From contig NZ_CP127173.1 of the NCBI RefSeq assembly GCF_030264295.1, positions 10,423,501 to 10,487,500 of the forward strand: a DNA stretch of 64,000 bases. Reading direction: 5' to 3'. Numbering within the stretch: the first letter of the stretch is position 1; every line of letters begins with the position of its first letter. The notes under the pieces are model-generated. The model was given only the letters and a program-made list of their open reading frames with translations. It made no database searches and was not told the DNA's origin. Source of the DNA: Amycolatopsis nalaikhensis. Lineage in GTDB: Bacteria; Actinomycetota; Actinomycetes; Mycobacteriales; Pseudonocardiaceae. Positions 26,607-35,381 of this stretch are shown piece by piece. The position numbers and the translations under genes are program-made.

Positions 26607-27359
26607 TTACTTGTCGCGGCGGAAGAGCTTGTTGCCCAGCCACACGATCGGGTCGTACTTGCGGTCGGCGACGCGCTCCTTCATCGGGATCAGCGCGTTG
26701 TCGGTGATGTGGATGCCTTCCGGGCACACCTCGCTGCAGCACTTGGTGATGTTGCAGTACCCGAGGCCGTGCTCCTCCTGCGCGGCGTCACGGCGGTCCG
26801 CGACGTCGAGCGGGTGCATCTCCAGCTCGGCGATGCGCATGAGGTACCGCGGCCCGGCGAAGGCCTCCTTGTTCTCCTCGTGGTCGCGCACCACGTGGCA
26901 GGTGTTCTGGCACAGGAAGCACTCGATGCACTTCCGGAACTCCTGCGACCGCTCGACGTCCACCTGCTGCATCCGGTACTCGCCCGGCTTGAGGTCGGCG
27001 GGCGGGGTGAACGACGGGATCTCCCGCGCCTTCGTGTAGTTGAAGGACACATCGGTGACGAGGTCGCGGATCACTGGGAACGTCCGCATCGGCGTCACCG
27101 TGATGACCTCGTCCTCGGTGAACGTCGACATCCGCGTCATGCACAGCAGGCGCGGGCGGCCGTTGATCTCCGCCGAGCACGAGCCGCACTTGCCCGCCTT
27201 GCAGTTCCAGCGCACGGCGAGGTCCGACGCCTGCGTGGCCTGCAGCCGGTGGATGATGTCGAGGACGACCTCGCCCTCGTTCACCTCCACCGTGAAGTCC
27301 TGCAGCTCGCCACCCGTGTCGTCGCCGCGCCAGACCCGGAAACTCGCCTTGTAGCTCAT
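26607..27359 (-). CDS. sdhB: Succinate dehydrogenase iron-sulfur subunit
   Basis: 250 residues carrying the three FeS clusters that pass electrons from SdhA to quinone. 2Fe-2S ligands lie in WNCKAGKCGSCSAEI and the later LLC. The 4Fe-4S and 3Fe-4S ligands lie in CIECFLCQNTC and NITKCCSEVCPEGI. The ATG at 27359 overlaps the sdhA stop (ATGA). Start MSYKASFRVWRGDD is typical of the Sdh1-type enzyme of mycobacteria (Rv0247c). Last gene of the four-gene operon. Confidence 0.95.
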   Translation of the reverse strand: MSYKASFRVWRGDDTGGELQDFTVEVNEGEVVLDIIHRLQATQASDLAVRWNCKAGKCGSCSAEINGRPRLLCMTRMSTFTEDEVITVTPMRTFPVIRDLVTDVSFNYTKAREIPSFTPPADLKPGEYRMQQVDVERSQEFRKCIECFLCQNTCHVVRDHEENKEAFAGPRYLMRIAELEMHPLDVADRRDAAQEEHGLGYCNITKCCSEVCPEGIHITDNALIPMKERVADRKYDPIVWLGNKLFRRDK

Positions 27360-29272
27360 GCCTTGCTCCCCGGGTGCGTCTCGAGCTCCGCATCGGTGTA
27401 GTACTTCCCGAGCTCGCCGAACTCGAACAGCTCCAGCAGGTCCTGCCGCAGCGGCACCTGCTCCTTCACCTCGACGTCGATGTCCGGCACCACCGGGTTG
27501 TCGCCCGGCGTGGCCGAGCAGACGAGGAGCTTGTTGCGCCACTGGGCGTCCATGCCCGGGAAGTCGTCGCGCGTGTGCCCGCCGCGGCTTTCGGTCCGCG
27601 TCAACGCCGCCTTCGCGACGCATTCGCTGACCATCAGCATGTTGCGCAGGTCGACCGCGAGGTGCCAGCCGGGGTTGAACTGCCGGTGCCCCTCGACCGT
27701 GACGCGCAGGATCCGCTGCCGCAGCTCGGCCAGCTTCACCAGCGCCTGCTCGATCTCGCCCGCCTTGCGGATGATGCCGACCAGGTCGTTCATCGACTGC
27801 TGCAGCTCGGTGTGCAGGGTGTACGGGTTCTCGGCCGACGCGCCCTCGGGCGGGTCGAACGGCGCGAGCGCCATCTTCGCCGCGGCGTCCACATCGGACT
27901 CGAGCACCGCGGGCCTGCCCTCGAGGCCGGACACGTACTCGGCCGCGCCGAGTCCCGCGCGACGGCCGAACACCAGCAGGTCCGACAGCGAGTTGCCGCC
28001 GAGCCGGTTGGACCCGTGCATGCCGCCCGAGCACTCGCCGGCGGCGAACAGGCCGGGCACGCTCGCCGCCGCCGTGTCCGGGTCGACCTCGATGCCGCCC
28101 ATGACGTAGTGGCAGGTCGGGCCGACCTCCATCGGCTCCGCGGTGATGTCGACGTCCGCCAGCTCCTTGAACTGGTGGTACATCGACGGCAGCCGCTTCT
28201 TGATCTCCTCGGCGGGCAGCCGGCTCGCGATGTCGAGGAAGACGCCGCCGTGCGGGGAGCCGCGCCCCTCCTTGACCTCGGAGTTGATCGCGCGGGCCAC
28301 CTCGTCGCGGGGCAGCAGGTCCGGCGTGCGCCGGTTGTTGTCCGCGTCGGTGTACCAGCGGTCGGCCTCTTCTTCGCTTTCGGCGTACTGGCCCTTGAAC
28401 ACCTCGGGCACGTACTCGAACATGAACCGCTTGCCGTCGGAGTTCTTGAGCACGCCGCCGTCACCGCGCACGCCCTCGGTGACGAGGATGCCCTTGACGC
28501 TCGGCGGCCAGACCATCCCGGTCGGGTGGAACTGGACGAACTCCATGTTGATCAGCTTCGCGCCCGCCCGCAGCGCCAGCGCGTGGCCGTCGCCGGTGTA
28601 CTCCCACGAGTTCGACGTCACCTTGAACGACTTGCCGATGCCGCCGGTGGCGAGCACGACCGCGGGCGCCTCGAAGAGGATGAACCGCCCGCTCTCGCGC
28701 CAGTAGCCGAACGCGCCGGCGATCTTGCCTTCGGTGGTCAGCAGCTCGGTGACCGTGCACTCGGCGAAGACCTTGATCTTGGCCTCGTAGTCGCCGGTCT
28801 CGGCGAAGTCCTCCTGCTGCAGCGAAACGATCTTCTGCTGCATCGTGCGGATCAGCTCGAGACCGGTGCGGTCACCGACGTGCGCCAGCCGCGGGTACGT
28901 GTGCCCGCCGAAGTTGCGCTGGCTGATCCGGCCGTCGGCGGTGCGGTCGAACAGCGCGCCGTAGGTCTCCAGCTCCCAGACGCGGTCCGGCGCCTCCTTG
29001 GCGTGCAGCTCGGCCATCCGCCAGTTGTTGAGGAACTTCCCGCCGCGCATGGTGTCGCGGAAGTGGACCTGCCAGTTGTCGTTCGAGTTCGCGTTGCCCA
29101 TCGAGGCGGCGCAACCGCCTTCGGCCATCACGGTGTGCGCCTTGCCGAACAGGGACTTGCACACGACGGCGACGCGGAAACCGCGTTCGCGCGCCTCGAT
29201 CACAGCCCGCAGACCGGCGCCACCGGCACCGATCACCACCACGTCGTAGCTGTGCCGTTCGACCTCGGTCAT
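27356..29272 (-). CDS. sdhA: Succinate dehydrogenase flavoprotein subunit
   Basis: 638 residues. Oxidises succinate to fumarate and holds FAD covalently. FAD-binding VVVIGAGGAGLRA at residues 11-23; the FAD-linking His is H46 in FGKAHTVMAEGG. Active-site stretches include FVQFHPTGM and HGSNRLGGNSLSD. Its sequence is of the Sdh1 (Rv0248c-like) group rather than the classical SdhA. Overlaps sdhB by 4 bases; 51 bases separate it from the membrane subunit gene. Confidence 0.95.
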   Translation of the reverse strand: MTEVERHSYDVVVIGAGGAGLRAVIEARERGFRVAVVCKSLFGKAHTVMAEGGCAASMGNANSNDNWQVHFRDTMRGGKFLNNWRMAELHAKEAPDRVWELETYGALFDRTADGRISQRNFGGHTYPRLAHVGDRTGLELIRTMQQKIVSLQQEDFAETGDYEAKIKVFAECTVTELLTTEGKIAGAFGYWRESGRFILFEAPAVVLATGGIGKSFKVTSNSWEYTGDGHALALRAGAKLINMEFVQFHPTGMVWPPSVKGILVTEGVRGDGGVLKNSDGKRFMFEYVPEVFKGQYAESEEEADRWYTDADNNRRTPDLLPRDEVARAINSEVKEGRGSPHGGVFLDIASRLPAEEIKKRLPSMYHQFKELADVDITAEPMEVGPTCHYVMGGIEVDPDTAAASVPGLFAAGECSGGMHGSNRLGGNSLSDLLVFGRRAGLGAAEYVSGLEGRPAVLESDVDAAAKMALAPFDPPEGASAENPYTLHTELQQSMNDLVGIIRKAGEIEQALVKLAELRQRILRVTVEGHRQFNPGWHLAVDLRNMLMVSECVAKAALTRTESRGGHTRDDFPGMDAQWRNKLLVCSATPGDNPVVPDIDVEVKEQVPLRQDLLELFEFGELGKYYTDAELETHPGSKA

Positions 29273-29323
29273 GAAGAGATTCCACCTCGGAACTGGGGAC
29301 GTCTGTTGTCGGGAGCGGGCGGG

Positions 29324-30148
29324 CTAGTTCACGAACCGCAGGTCGGAAATCGCGCCACTGGCCACGAGCATGACGTAGAAGTCGGTCAGCACCAGCGTGC
29401 CGAGCGTCGTCCAGGCCAGCGTCATGTGGCGGGTGTTGAGTTTCGTGACCTGCGTCCAGATCCAGTACCGCACCGGGTGCTTGGAGAAGTGCTTGAGCCG
29501 GCCACCGGTCACGTGCCGGCACGAATGGCAGGACAGCGTGTACGCCCAGAGCAGGATCACGTTGCCGAGCAGGATGATGTTGCCCAGCCCGAACCCGAAC
29601 CCGCCCGTCTTGCCGTGGAAGGCGGTGATCGCGTCGTAGGTGTTGACCAGCGAGACGATCATCGCGACGTAGAAGAAGTAGCGGTGGACGTTCTGGATGA
29701 TCAGCGGTAGCCGCGTCTCGCCGGTGTACTTCGCGTGCGGTTCCGCGACGGCGCAGGCGGGCGGGGAGAACCACACGGCCCGGTAGTAGGCCTTGCGGTA
29801 GTAGTAGCAGGTCAGCCGGAAGCCGAGCAGGAACGGCAGGACGACGAAGCCGAGCGGGATCCACCCGGGCAGCTCGCCGAACCAGTGGCCGAAGTGGCTC
29901 GAGCCCTCGACGCACGACGACGACAGGCAGGGCGAGTAGAACGGCGTCAGGTAGTGGTAGTCGGGCACCCAGTACGCGGTCCGCACGAACGAGCGGACCG
30001 TCGCGTAGATGACGAACGTGGCCAGCCCGAGCACGGTCAGCAGCGGCGAGAGCCACCACCGGTCCGTGCGGAGGGTGCGCTCGGCGATCCGGGCCCGCTT
30101 GGGGGCCCGGACGCCGGTGCCGACGCCGTTGTCAGCCGGAGCGCTCAC
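29324..30148 (-). CDS. sdhC: Succinate dehydrogenase membrane anchor (Sdh1 type)
   Basis: 274 residues with five likely membrane helices (about 34-52, 97-114, 150-170, 187-205, 242-262). This single large anchor replaces the usual SdhC plus SdhD pair and resembles Rv0249c of M. tuberculosis. It contains a C-H-x-C-x-H cluster (C207, H208, C210, H212) at the end of helix 4, and Cys pairs at 74/80 and 114/132. The mycobacterial Sdh1 anchor has been reported to hold a Rieske-like FeS cluster, so these residues are candidate ligands. Overlaps the small upstream gene by 4 bases. Confidence 0.88.
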   Translation of the reverse strand: MSAPADNGVGTGVRAPKRARIAERTLRTDRWWLSPLLTVLGLATFVIYATVRSFVRTAYWVPDYHYLTPFYSPCLSSSCVEGSSHFGHWFGELPGWIPLGFVVLPFLLGFRLTCYYYRKAYYRAVWFSPPACAVAEPHAKYTGETRLPLIIQNVHRYFFYVAMIVSLVNTYDAITAFHGKTGGFGFGLGNIILLGNVILLWAYTLSCHSCRHVTGGRLKHFSKHPVRYWIWTQVTKLNTRHMTLAWTTLGTLVLTDFYVMLVASGAISDLRFVN

Positions 30149-30432
30149 CGCTGGTCGCGCTTGTAGCCGCCGACGCCTTCGTCATCGGCGCCGTGCCAGA
30201 GCGCCGGGTCGTAGGGGGTGTCGGGCACCGGGACGCGCTCGGCCGGCTTCGCCTGCGCGGGCACGGCCAGCGGCGTGCCGTCGAGGTCCGCGGTGTCGAT
30301 GTCGAGGCGCTCCACGTCGTTGGCGAGCCGGCGCACCGCCGACGCGTCGCCGTAGCGCGAGCGCAGTGCGCCGACGCACTGCCTGAGCTGGCCGATGGTT
30401 CGCCGCAGCTCGGCGATCTCGGAGGTGGACAT
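30145..30432 (-). CDS. Small conserved protein at the head of the sdh operon
   Basis: 95 residues. The first half is a predicted helix or coiled coil (STSEIAELRRTIGQLRQCV), the second half Pro-rich with the tail VPDTPYDPALWHGADDEGVG. Gene position matches Rv0250c, the short conserved gene before the mycobacterial sdh1 genes. ATG at 30432 lies 4 bases after GGAGG; the ATG at 30435 is too close to it. Coupled to the anchor gene by ATGA. Function unknown; an accessory or assembly role for the complex is inferred from position. Confidence 0.8.
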   Translation of the reverse strand: MSTSEIAELRRTIGQLRQCVGALRSRYGDASAVRRLANDVERLDIDTADLDGTPLAVPAQAKPAERVPVPDTPYDPALWHGADDEGVGGYKRDQR

Positions 30433-30686
30433 CATGCCTCCCGGGGCGTGGTGGGGCTGCAGGGAACCGGCCGGGCGATCGCTCGCCCCTACGGCTTTGC
30501 CGCGCGTCGTGCAGTGTGACAACTAGCACACTAACGGTTCCGGAGGTGATCGGGGTCACGCGGGTCGATCTTCTGAATCGATTTTGATTCGGCGTTTTCC
30601 CGAGGTACTGTGGCCAGTGTCACGACCCGGAGGCGCCAGCGCTGCCGTCCCGCGGACCACCCCACACCAGTGATCCGGAGCCGGAC
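30433..30686. promoter_or_regulatory. Divergent promoter region between sdh operon and edd
   Basis: 254 bases with no gene. On the forward strand a good promoter for edd is TTGATT (30584-30589), 16 bases, TACTGT (30606-30611). GAATC-6-GATTC overlaps its -35 region. On the sdh side an inverted repeat AGTGTG-8-CACACT occupies 30513-30532, a candidate operator. No binding protein was identified. Confidence 0.45.
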
Positions 30687-32576
30687 ATGAGCCCGACCCC
30701 CACCACACCCCCGCACCCGGTCGTCGCCGAAGTCACCGCGCGCATCGCCGCCCGCAGTGCCGCGACCCGCGCCGCCTACCTCGACCGCACGGCCGCGGCG
30801 TACGCCGAAGGCCCGGTCCGCCGCGGCCTCGCGTGCAGCAACCTCGCGCACGGCTTCGCCGCCATGGAAGGCGTCGACAAGGAGGCGCTGCGGGCCGCGC
30901 GCGCCCCCGGCGTCGCGATCGTGTCGTCCTACAACGACCTGCTGTCGGCGCACCAGCCGATGCAGGAGTACCCGGCGTGGCTGAAGAAGTCCGTGCGCTC
31001 CGCCGGTGGTGTCGCCCAGTTCGCCGGCGGCGTGCCCGCGATGTGCGACGGCATCACCCAGGGCCGCGCCGGCATGGAGCTGTCGCTGTTCAGCCGCGAG
31101 GTCATCGCGATGTCGACGGCGATCGCGCTGTCGCACGACATGTTCGACGCGGCACTGTTGCTGGGCGTCTGCGACAAGATCGTGCCCGGCCTGCTGATCG
31201 GCGCCCTGTCGTTCGGGCACCTGCCCGCCGTGCTGGTCCCGGCCGGGCCGATGAACTCCGGGCTGCCGAACAAGGAGAAGGCGCGCGTCCGGCAGCTCTA
31301 CGCCGAGGGCCTCGCGACCCGCGAAGACCTCCTCGACGCCGAAGCGGCGTCGTACCACTCGGCGGGCACCTGCACCTTCTACGGCACGGCCAACTCCAAC
31401 CAGATGGTCGTCGAGGTGATGGGCCTGCACCTGCCCGGCGCCAGCTTCGTCCAGCCCGGTTCGGCTTTGCGTCAGGCGCTGACCGAAGAAGCGGGCCGCC
31501 GGGTCGTCGCCCTGTCCCGCGGCGAGGAGTACACACCGGTCGCGCGGATCCTCGACGAGAAGGCGTTCGTCAACGGCATCGTCGCACTGCTCGCCACCGG
31601 CGGGTCGACCAACCACACGATGCACCTGGTCGCGATCGCCGCGGCCGCGGGCATCCAGCTGACCTGGGACGACTTCTCCGACCTCTCGGCGGTCGTGCCG
31701 CTGCTGGCGCGCGTCTACCCGAACGGCAGCGCCGACATCAACCACTTCCACGCCGCCGGCGGCATCCAGTTCCTGGTCGGCACGCTGCTCGACGCCGGGC
31801 TGCTGCACGAGGACGTCCACACGGTGGCCGGGTTCGGGCTGCACCGCTACCGGGCCGAGCCGATCCTCTCCGACGGCGAGCTGGTCTGGCGCGACGTCCC
31901 CACCCGCAGCCTCGACGAGGAGGTGTTGCGCCCGGCGTGGCGCCCGTTCGCCGCGGACGGCGGGCTGCGGATGGTCGAGGGCAACCTCGGCCGCGCGGTG
32001 GTCAAGGTGTCCGCGGTGGCGCCCGAGCACCGGGTCGTCCAGGCGCCGGCGCGGGTGTTCACCACCCAGGAGGCGTTCAAGGCCGCGTTCGAAGCCGGCG
32101 AGCTGGACCGCGACGTCGTCGTGGTGATCCGGCAGCAGGGCCCGCGCGCGAACGGCATGCCGGAGCTGCACGGCCTCACCCCGGCGCTGGGCGTGCTGAT
32201 GGACCGCGGGCACGCGGTGGCGCTGCTCACCGACGGCCGGATGTCGGGCGCGTCGGGCAAGATCCCGGCGGCCATCCAGGTGACGCCGGAAGCCGCGGCG
32301 GGCGGCCTGATCGCGCGGGTCGCCGACGGCGACGTCATCCGGCTCGACGCTGGTGCCGGCTCCCTCGACGTGCTCGTCGGTGACGAAGAGCTCGCCCGCC
32401 GTGAGCTTGTGGACTCGCCGCCGTCCGAAGCATCCTGGACCGGCACCGGCCGAGAGCTGTTCGCCGCGTTGCGCCGTGCCGTCGGCCCCGCCGACCAGGG
32501 CGCTTCCGTGTTCGGCGGCTTGACCCCGGAGTACTTCGGAATGCCCACTCTGGAAACCCAGGAGGTCGGTCAGTGA
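30687..32576 (+). CDS. edd: Phosphogluconate dehydratase
   Basis: 629-residue dehydratase of the IlvD/Edd family. Converts 6-phosphogluconate to 2-keto-3-deoxy-6-phosphogluconate, the first committed step of the Entner-Doudoroff pathway. Family marks include SYNDLLSAHQPMQEYP, the FeS-ligand Cys regions MCDGITQGRAGMELS and GVCDKIVPG, TCTFYGTANSNQM and GRMSGASGKIPAAI near the C terminus. Its length matches Edd (about 600) rather than IlvD. GGAG ribosome site. Stop overlaps eda by 4 bases. Confidence 0.95.
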   Translation: MSPTPTTPPHPVVAEVTARIAARSAATRAAYLDRTAAAYAEGPVRRGLACSNLAHGFAAMEGVDKEALRAARAPGVAIVSSYNDLLSAHQPMQEYPAWLKKSVRSAGGVAQFAGGVPAMCDGITQGRAGMELSLFSREVIAMSTAIALSHDMFDAALLLGVCDKIVPGLLIGALSFGHLPAVLVPAGPMNSGLPNKEKARVRQLYAEGLATREDLLDAEAASYHSAGTCTFYGTANSNQMVVEVMGLHLPGASFVQPGSALRQALTEEAGRRVVALSRGEEYTPVARILDEKAFVNGIVALLATGGSTNHTMHLVAIAAAAGIQLTWDDFSDLSAVVPLLARVYPNGSADINHFHAAGGIQFLVGTLLDAGLLHEDVHTVAGFGLHRYRAEPILSDGELVWRDVPTRSLDEEVLRPAWRPFAADGGLRMVEGNLGRAVVKVSAVAPEHRVVQAPARVFTTQEAFKAAFEAGELDRDVVVVIRQQGPRANGMPELHGLTPALGVLMDRGHAVALLTDGRMSGASGKIPAAIQVTPEAAAGGLIARVADGDVIRLDAGAGSLDVLVGDEELARRELVDSPPSEASWTGTGRELFAALRRAVGPADQGASVFGGLTPEYFGMPTLETQEVGQ

Positions 32577-33178
32577 CCACCGGTCAGGACCTGCTCGAGC
32601 TGTCCCCCGTGATGCCCGTCGTGGTGATCGACGACGCCGCCGACGCGGTGCCCACGGCGCGGGCCCTGCTCGCCGGCGGGATCGGGGTCATCGAGCTGAC
32701 CCTGCGCACCCCGGCGGCGTTGTCCGCGATCGAGCGGGTCGCCGCCGAGGTGCCGGAGATCGTGATCGGCGCCGGCACCGTCACCGCGCCGGAGCACGCG
32801 AAGCAGGCCGCCGACGCCGGCGCGAAGTTCCTCGTGACGCCGGGCTGCACCGACGCGGTCGTCGACGCGTGCTTCGAGACCGGGCTGCCGTTCCTGCCCG
32901 GCGCGAGCACGGTGTCCGAGGCGATGCGGCTGGCCGAGCGCGGGCTGACGGCGCTGAAGTTCTTCCCCGCCGAGGCCTCCGGCGGCGTCGCCTACCTGAA
33001 GTCGATCGCGGGCCCGCTGCCTTCGCTGCGCTTCTGCCCCACCGGCGGGATCACGGCGGCCACGGCGCCGACGTACCTGGCGTTGCCGAACGTCGGCTGC
33101 ATCGGCGGCTCGTGGCTGACGGCCTCGCTCGACGTCGCGACGATCGAGAAACTGGCCGCGGAAGCCGCGAAGCTGTAG
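32573..33178 (+). CDS. eda: KDPG aldolase (2-dehydro-3-deoxy-phosphogluconate aldolase)
   Basis: 201-residue class I aldolase that splits KDPG into pyruvate and glyceraldehyde 3-phosphate. TIM-barrel motifs include MPVVVIDDAADAVP, GGIGVIELTLRTP (catalytic Glu), VIGAGTV and the Schiff-base Lys in LKFFPAEASGG, then FCPTGGI. GTG start inside the edd stop (GTGA), so translation is coupled. Together with edd it gives a complete lower Entner-Doudoroff branch. Two hairpins follow the stop. Confidence 0.95.
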   Translation: MTTGQDLLELSPVMPVVVIDDAADAVPTARALLAGGIGVIELTLRTPAALSAIERVAAEVPEIVIGAGTVTAPEHAKQAADAGAKFLVTPGCTDAVVDACFETGLPFLPGASTVSEAMRLAERGLTALKFFPAEASGGVAYLKSIAGPLPSLRFCPTGGITAATAPTYLALPNVGCIGGSWLTASLDVATIEKLAAEAAKL

Positions 33179-33201
33179 CGGAAATCACCCGCGGAATTCC
33201 C

Positions 33202-33225
33202 ACGCCCGTTCGGGGGAACGGGCGT
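33202..33225 (+). terminator. First hairpin after eda
   Basis: ACGCCCGTTC (33202-33211) pairs with GAACGGGCGT (33216-33225) around a 4-base GGGG loop, 23 bases after the eda stop. Confidence 0.6.
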
Positions 33226-33235
33226 CCGGATTCCG

Positions 33236-33269
33236 GGAGTACCGTTCCAGCGCGCTGGAACGGTACTCC
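33236..33269. terminator. 34-base perfect palindrome after eda
   Basis: The sequence from 33236 to 33269 is fully self-complementary (arms starting GGAGTACCGTTCCAGC), followed by TTGTG. With the preceding hairpin it probably isolates edd-eda from the dikinase gene. The absence of a loop also allows a cruciform or a dimeric operator. Confidence 0.6.
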
Positions 33270-33391
33270 TTGTGGGTGTGGCGGCGGTCATCCGTTCCGC
33301 CGTTGGTGCCAGTGACCGGGCCATTCGCGCCACGGTGGGTGATTCACCCCCTGTTATCGTTCCTCCTCGCTCTTTCCAGCGAGGAGAATCC

Positions 33392-35362
33392 GTGTCCTTG
33401 ACCAGCGTGGTCGCGCCCAGTCCTGCCCCCGAAACGGTCGCCGCACTCGTCGGCGAACGCCTTTCCCTGTCCGCCCTGCAGCAGCTGGGCGGCACCCTCG
33501 GCGGCTATTCCTTCGTCAAGGTCGTGGTCGACCGCGAACGGTCGCTCATCCACTTCCTGAACAACGAGCGCCATTCCTTCCACGCGATCTACATCGGCGA
33601 AGAGATCCTCGGCGTCCCGGGAGAACGCGTCCGCGCGGAGATCGACTCCTACAACGAGGCGTTCTACCACGCGCCGGACCGCCGGTTCCTGCTCGGCATT
33701 CTCGCCCGGCACCCGCGGATGCTTTCGCTGGAGACGGTCGAGGTCGACACCATGCCCGCCGCGCTGATCCGCGAGTTCCACGCGTTCGTCGCGCGCTACG
33801 TCGACCCGGCGCTGCCGCTGGTGTTCAAACCGGCCAACCAGCTGCAGGAGCGGATCGTCCGCGAGATCCCGGCGGCCGAGCTGCCGCGGGTGTTCGCGCA
33901 CGAGCTGTTCTCGACGGCGCCGTTCGTGGCACTCAACCCGGGCACGGCCACCGGGCGGTTGCGCGCGTTCCGCACCGAAGCCGAGTACCGGGCCGCGACG
34001 CTGGAGTGGTCGGACATCATCGTGATGGACCGCGTGCCCGACGACATCCCGCGCCTGTCGGGCATCGTCAACGCCCGCCACACGACGCCGTTGTCGCACA
34101 CGAACGTCCTGGCCACCGGCTGGCAGATCCCGAACGCCGTCCAGGTCGGCGCGCTGGCCGAGATCGAACGCCGCGGCCTGAACGGCAAGTGGGTCGAGTA
34201 CACAGTGGACGCTCAGGCACTTTCCCTGCGCGAGGTCGACGAGCCGGCGGAGGCGTCCGCGCGGCCCGGCTGGTACGCCCAGCGCGTCACCCTGGAGGCT
34301 CCGGAGGCCGAGCACAGCCCGATCGTCAACCTCGCGAAGCTGCGCGCGGCCGACCGGTACCGCTACGGCACGAAGGCGGCCAACCTCGGCGAGCTGCACC
34401 ACGTCCTGGCGCACGGCTCGCAGCGGCTGCTCGGGTTCTACCAGGTGCCGCGGCCGCCACGGGAGAACCTGCTGCCGTACCTGGCCCGGCTGCTGGACGT
34501 GCCTCTCGACGCCGACCTTTCGGCCGCAGCCCGCCGGCTGCTCGACGAGCACGTCCGCGTGCCGCGCGGCATCGCGCTGCCGTTCTCGTTGCAGCGCCGG
34601 TTCCTGGAGTCGTCGCCGCGGATCCAGCAGGCCATCGGCAAGCTGAAGATGGCGCTGGAGCTGGACGCGCGGGAGATCGAGCCGCTGTGCGTCGAGCTGC
34701 AGGGCCTGATCCGGTCGGCGCGGATGCCGGGCGCGCTGGCCGGGGAGATCGACTCCGCGCTGGTCTCGCAGCTGGCCGGGGTGCGGACGTTCGTCGTGCG
34801 CAGTTCGTCGAACGCCGAGGACCTGGCCGGATTTTCGGCCGCCGGGATCTACGAGTCCCTCAACCACGTCACGACGGCCGAGCGGATCTTCGCCAGTGTC
34901 AAGGAAGTCTGGGCGTCGCTGGTGTCGGTGCGCAGCGTGCGGCTGCGCCGCCAGGCGGGGATCTCGCTCGACGAGTGCTACATGGGCGTGGTGATCCAGG
35001 AGCAGGTCGCGGCCGACTTCGGCGGGGTCCTGGTGACGACGAACCCGATGAACCGCGCGGACTTCCGCACGGTGTACGTCAACGTGTCGCCGCACGTGAG
35101 CGACGTCGTCGAGGGTTCGGCGTTGCCGATGCAGTACCTGTACTCGACCGTCGAGGGCGGCGGCCGCACGGTGTCGCTGGGCGACGCGGCCGCGGACCTC
35201 GACGAGCGCGCGCACGACCTGCTGCAACGGCTCGCCGTCGCGGGCCGCCTGCTGCAGGGGCACTTCTCGCCCGACTACACGTTCGGCTCGCCGGTGGACA
35301 TCGAGTGGCTCGCCGACGGCGACCACGTCCACGTCGTGCAGCTGCGTCCGTATTCCGTTTGA
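33392..35362 (+). CDS. Phosphohistidine/ATP-grasp dikinase-like protein (PEP synthase-related), unknown substrate
   Basis: 656 residues, GTG start after GAGGAG. The N-terminal 170 residues match no family I recognise. A PEP-utiliser swivelling domain (about 180-290) carries RHTTPLSHTNVLATGWQIPNAV (in parts), with H236 at the phosphoacceptor position of the TSHxAI motif. A pyruvate-phosphate-dikinase ATP-grasp domain follows (about 325-656): YGTKAANLGEL, VRSSSNAEDLAGFSAAGIYES (in parts) and the terminal VVQLRPYSV. There is no PEP/pyruvate TIM barrel. The order His-domain then ATP-grasp is reversed from PEP synthase and resembles plant glucan water dikinase. It probably uses ATP to phosphorylate an unknown acceptor. 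19 bases before an MFS gene, so co-transcribed. Confidence 0.7.
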   Translation: MSLTSVVAPSPAPETVAALVGERLSLSALQQLGGTLGGYSFVKVVVDRERSLIHFLNNERHSFHAIYIGEEILGVPGERVRAEIDSYNEAFYHAPDRRFLLGILARHPRMLSLETVEVDTMPAALIREFHAFVARYVDPALPLVFKPANQLQERIVREIPAAELPRVFAHELFSTAPFVALNPGTATGRLRAFRTEAEYRAATLEWSDIIVMDRVPDDIPRLSGIVNARHTTPLSHTNVLATGWQIPNAVQVGALAEIERRGLNGKWVEYTVDAQALSLREVDEPAEASARPGWYAQRVTLEAPEAEHSPIVNLAKLRAADRYRYGTKAANLGELHHVLAHGSQRLLGFYQVPRPPRENLLPYLARLLDVPLDADLSAAARRLLDEHVRVPRGIALPFSLQRRFLESSPRIQQAIGKLKMALELDAREIEPLCVELQGLIRSARMPGALAGEIDSALVSQLAGVRTFVVRSSSNAEDLAGFSAAGIYESLNHVTTAERIFASVKEVWASLVSVRSVRLRRQAGISLDECYMGVVIQEQVAADFGGVLVTTNPMNRADFRTVYVNVSPHVSDVVEGSALPMQYLYSTVEGGGRTVSLGDAAADLDERAHDLLQRLAVAGRLLQGHFSPDYTFGSPVDIEWLADGDHVHVVQLRPYSV

Positions 35363-35381
35363 GTTCCCCGGGAGACAGATC

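Noticed and set aside
33272..33391. Longer N terminus for the dikinase starting at 33272
   Set aside because: The first 40 residues have no ribosome site, while GTG 33392 follows GAGGAG.
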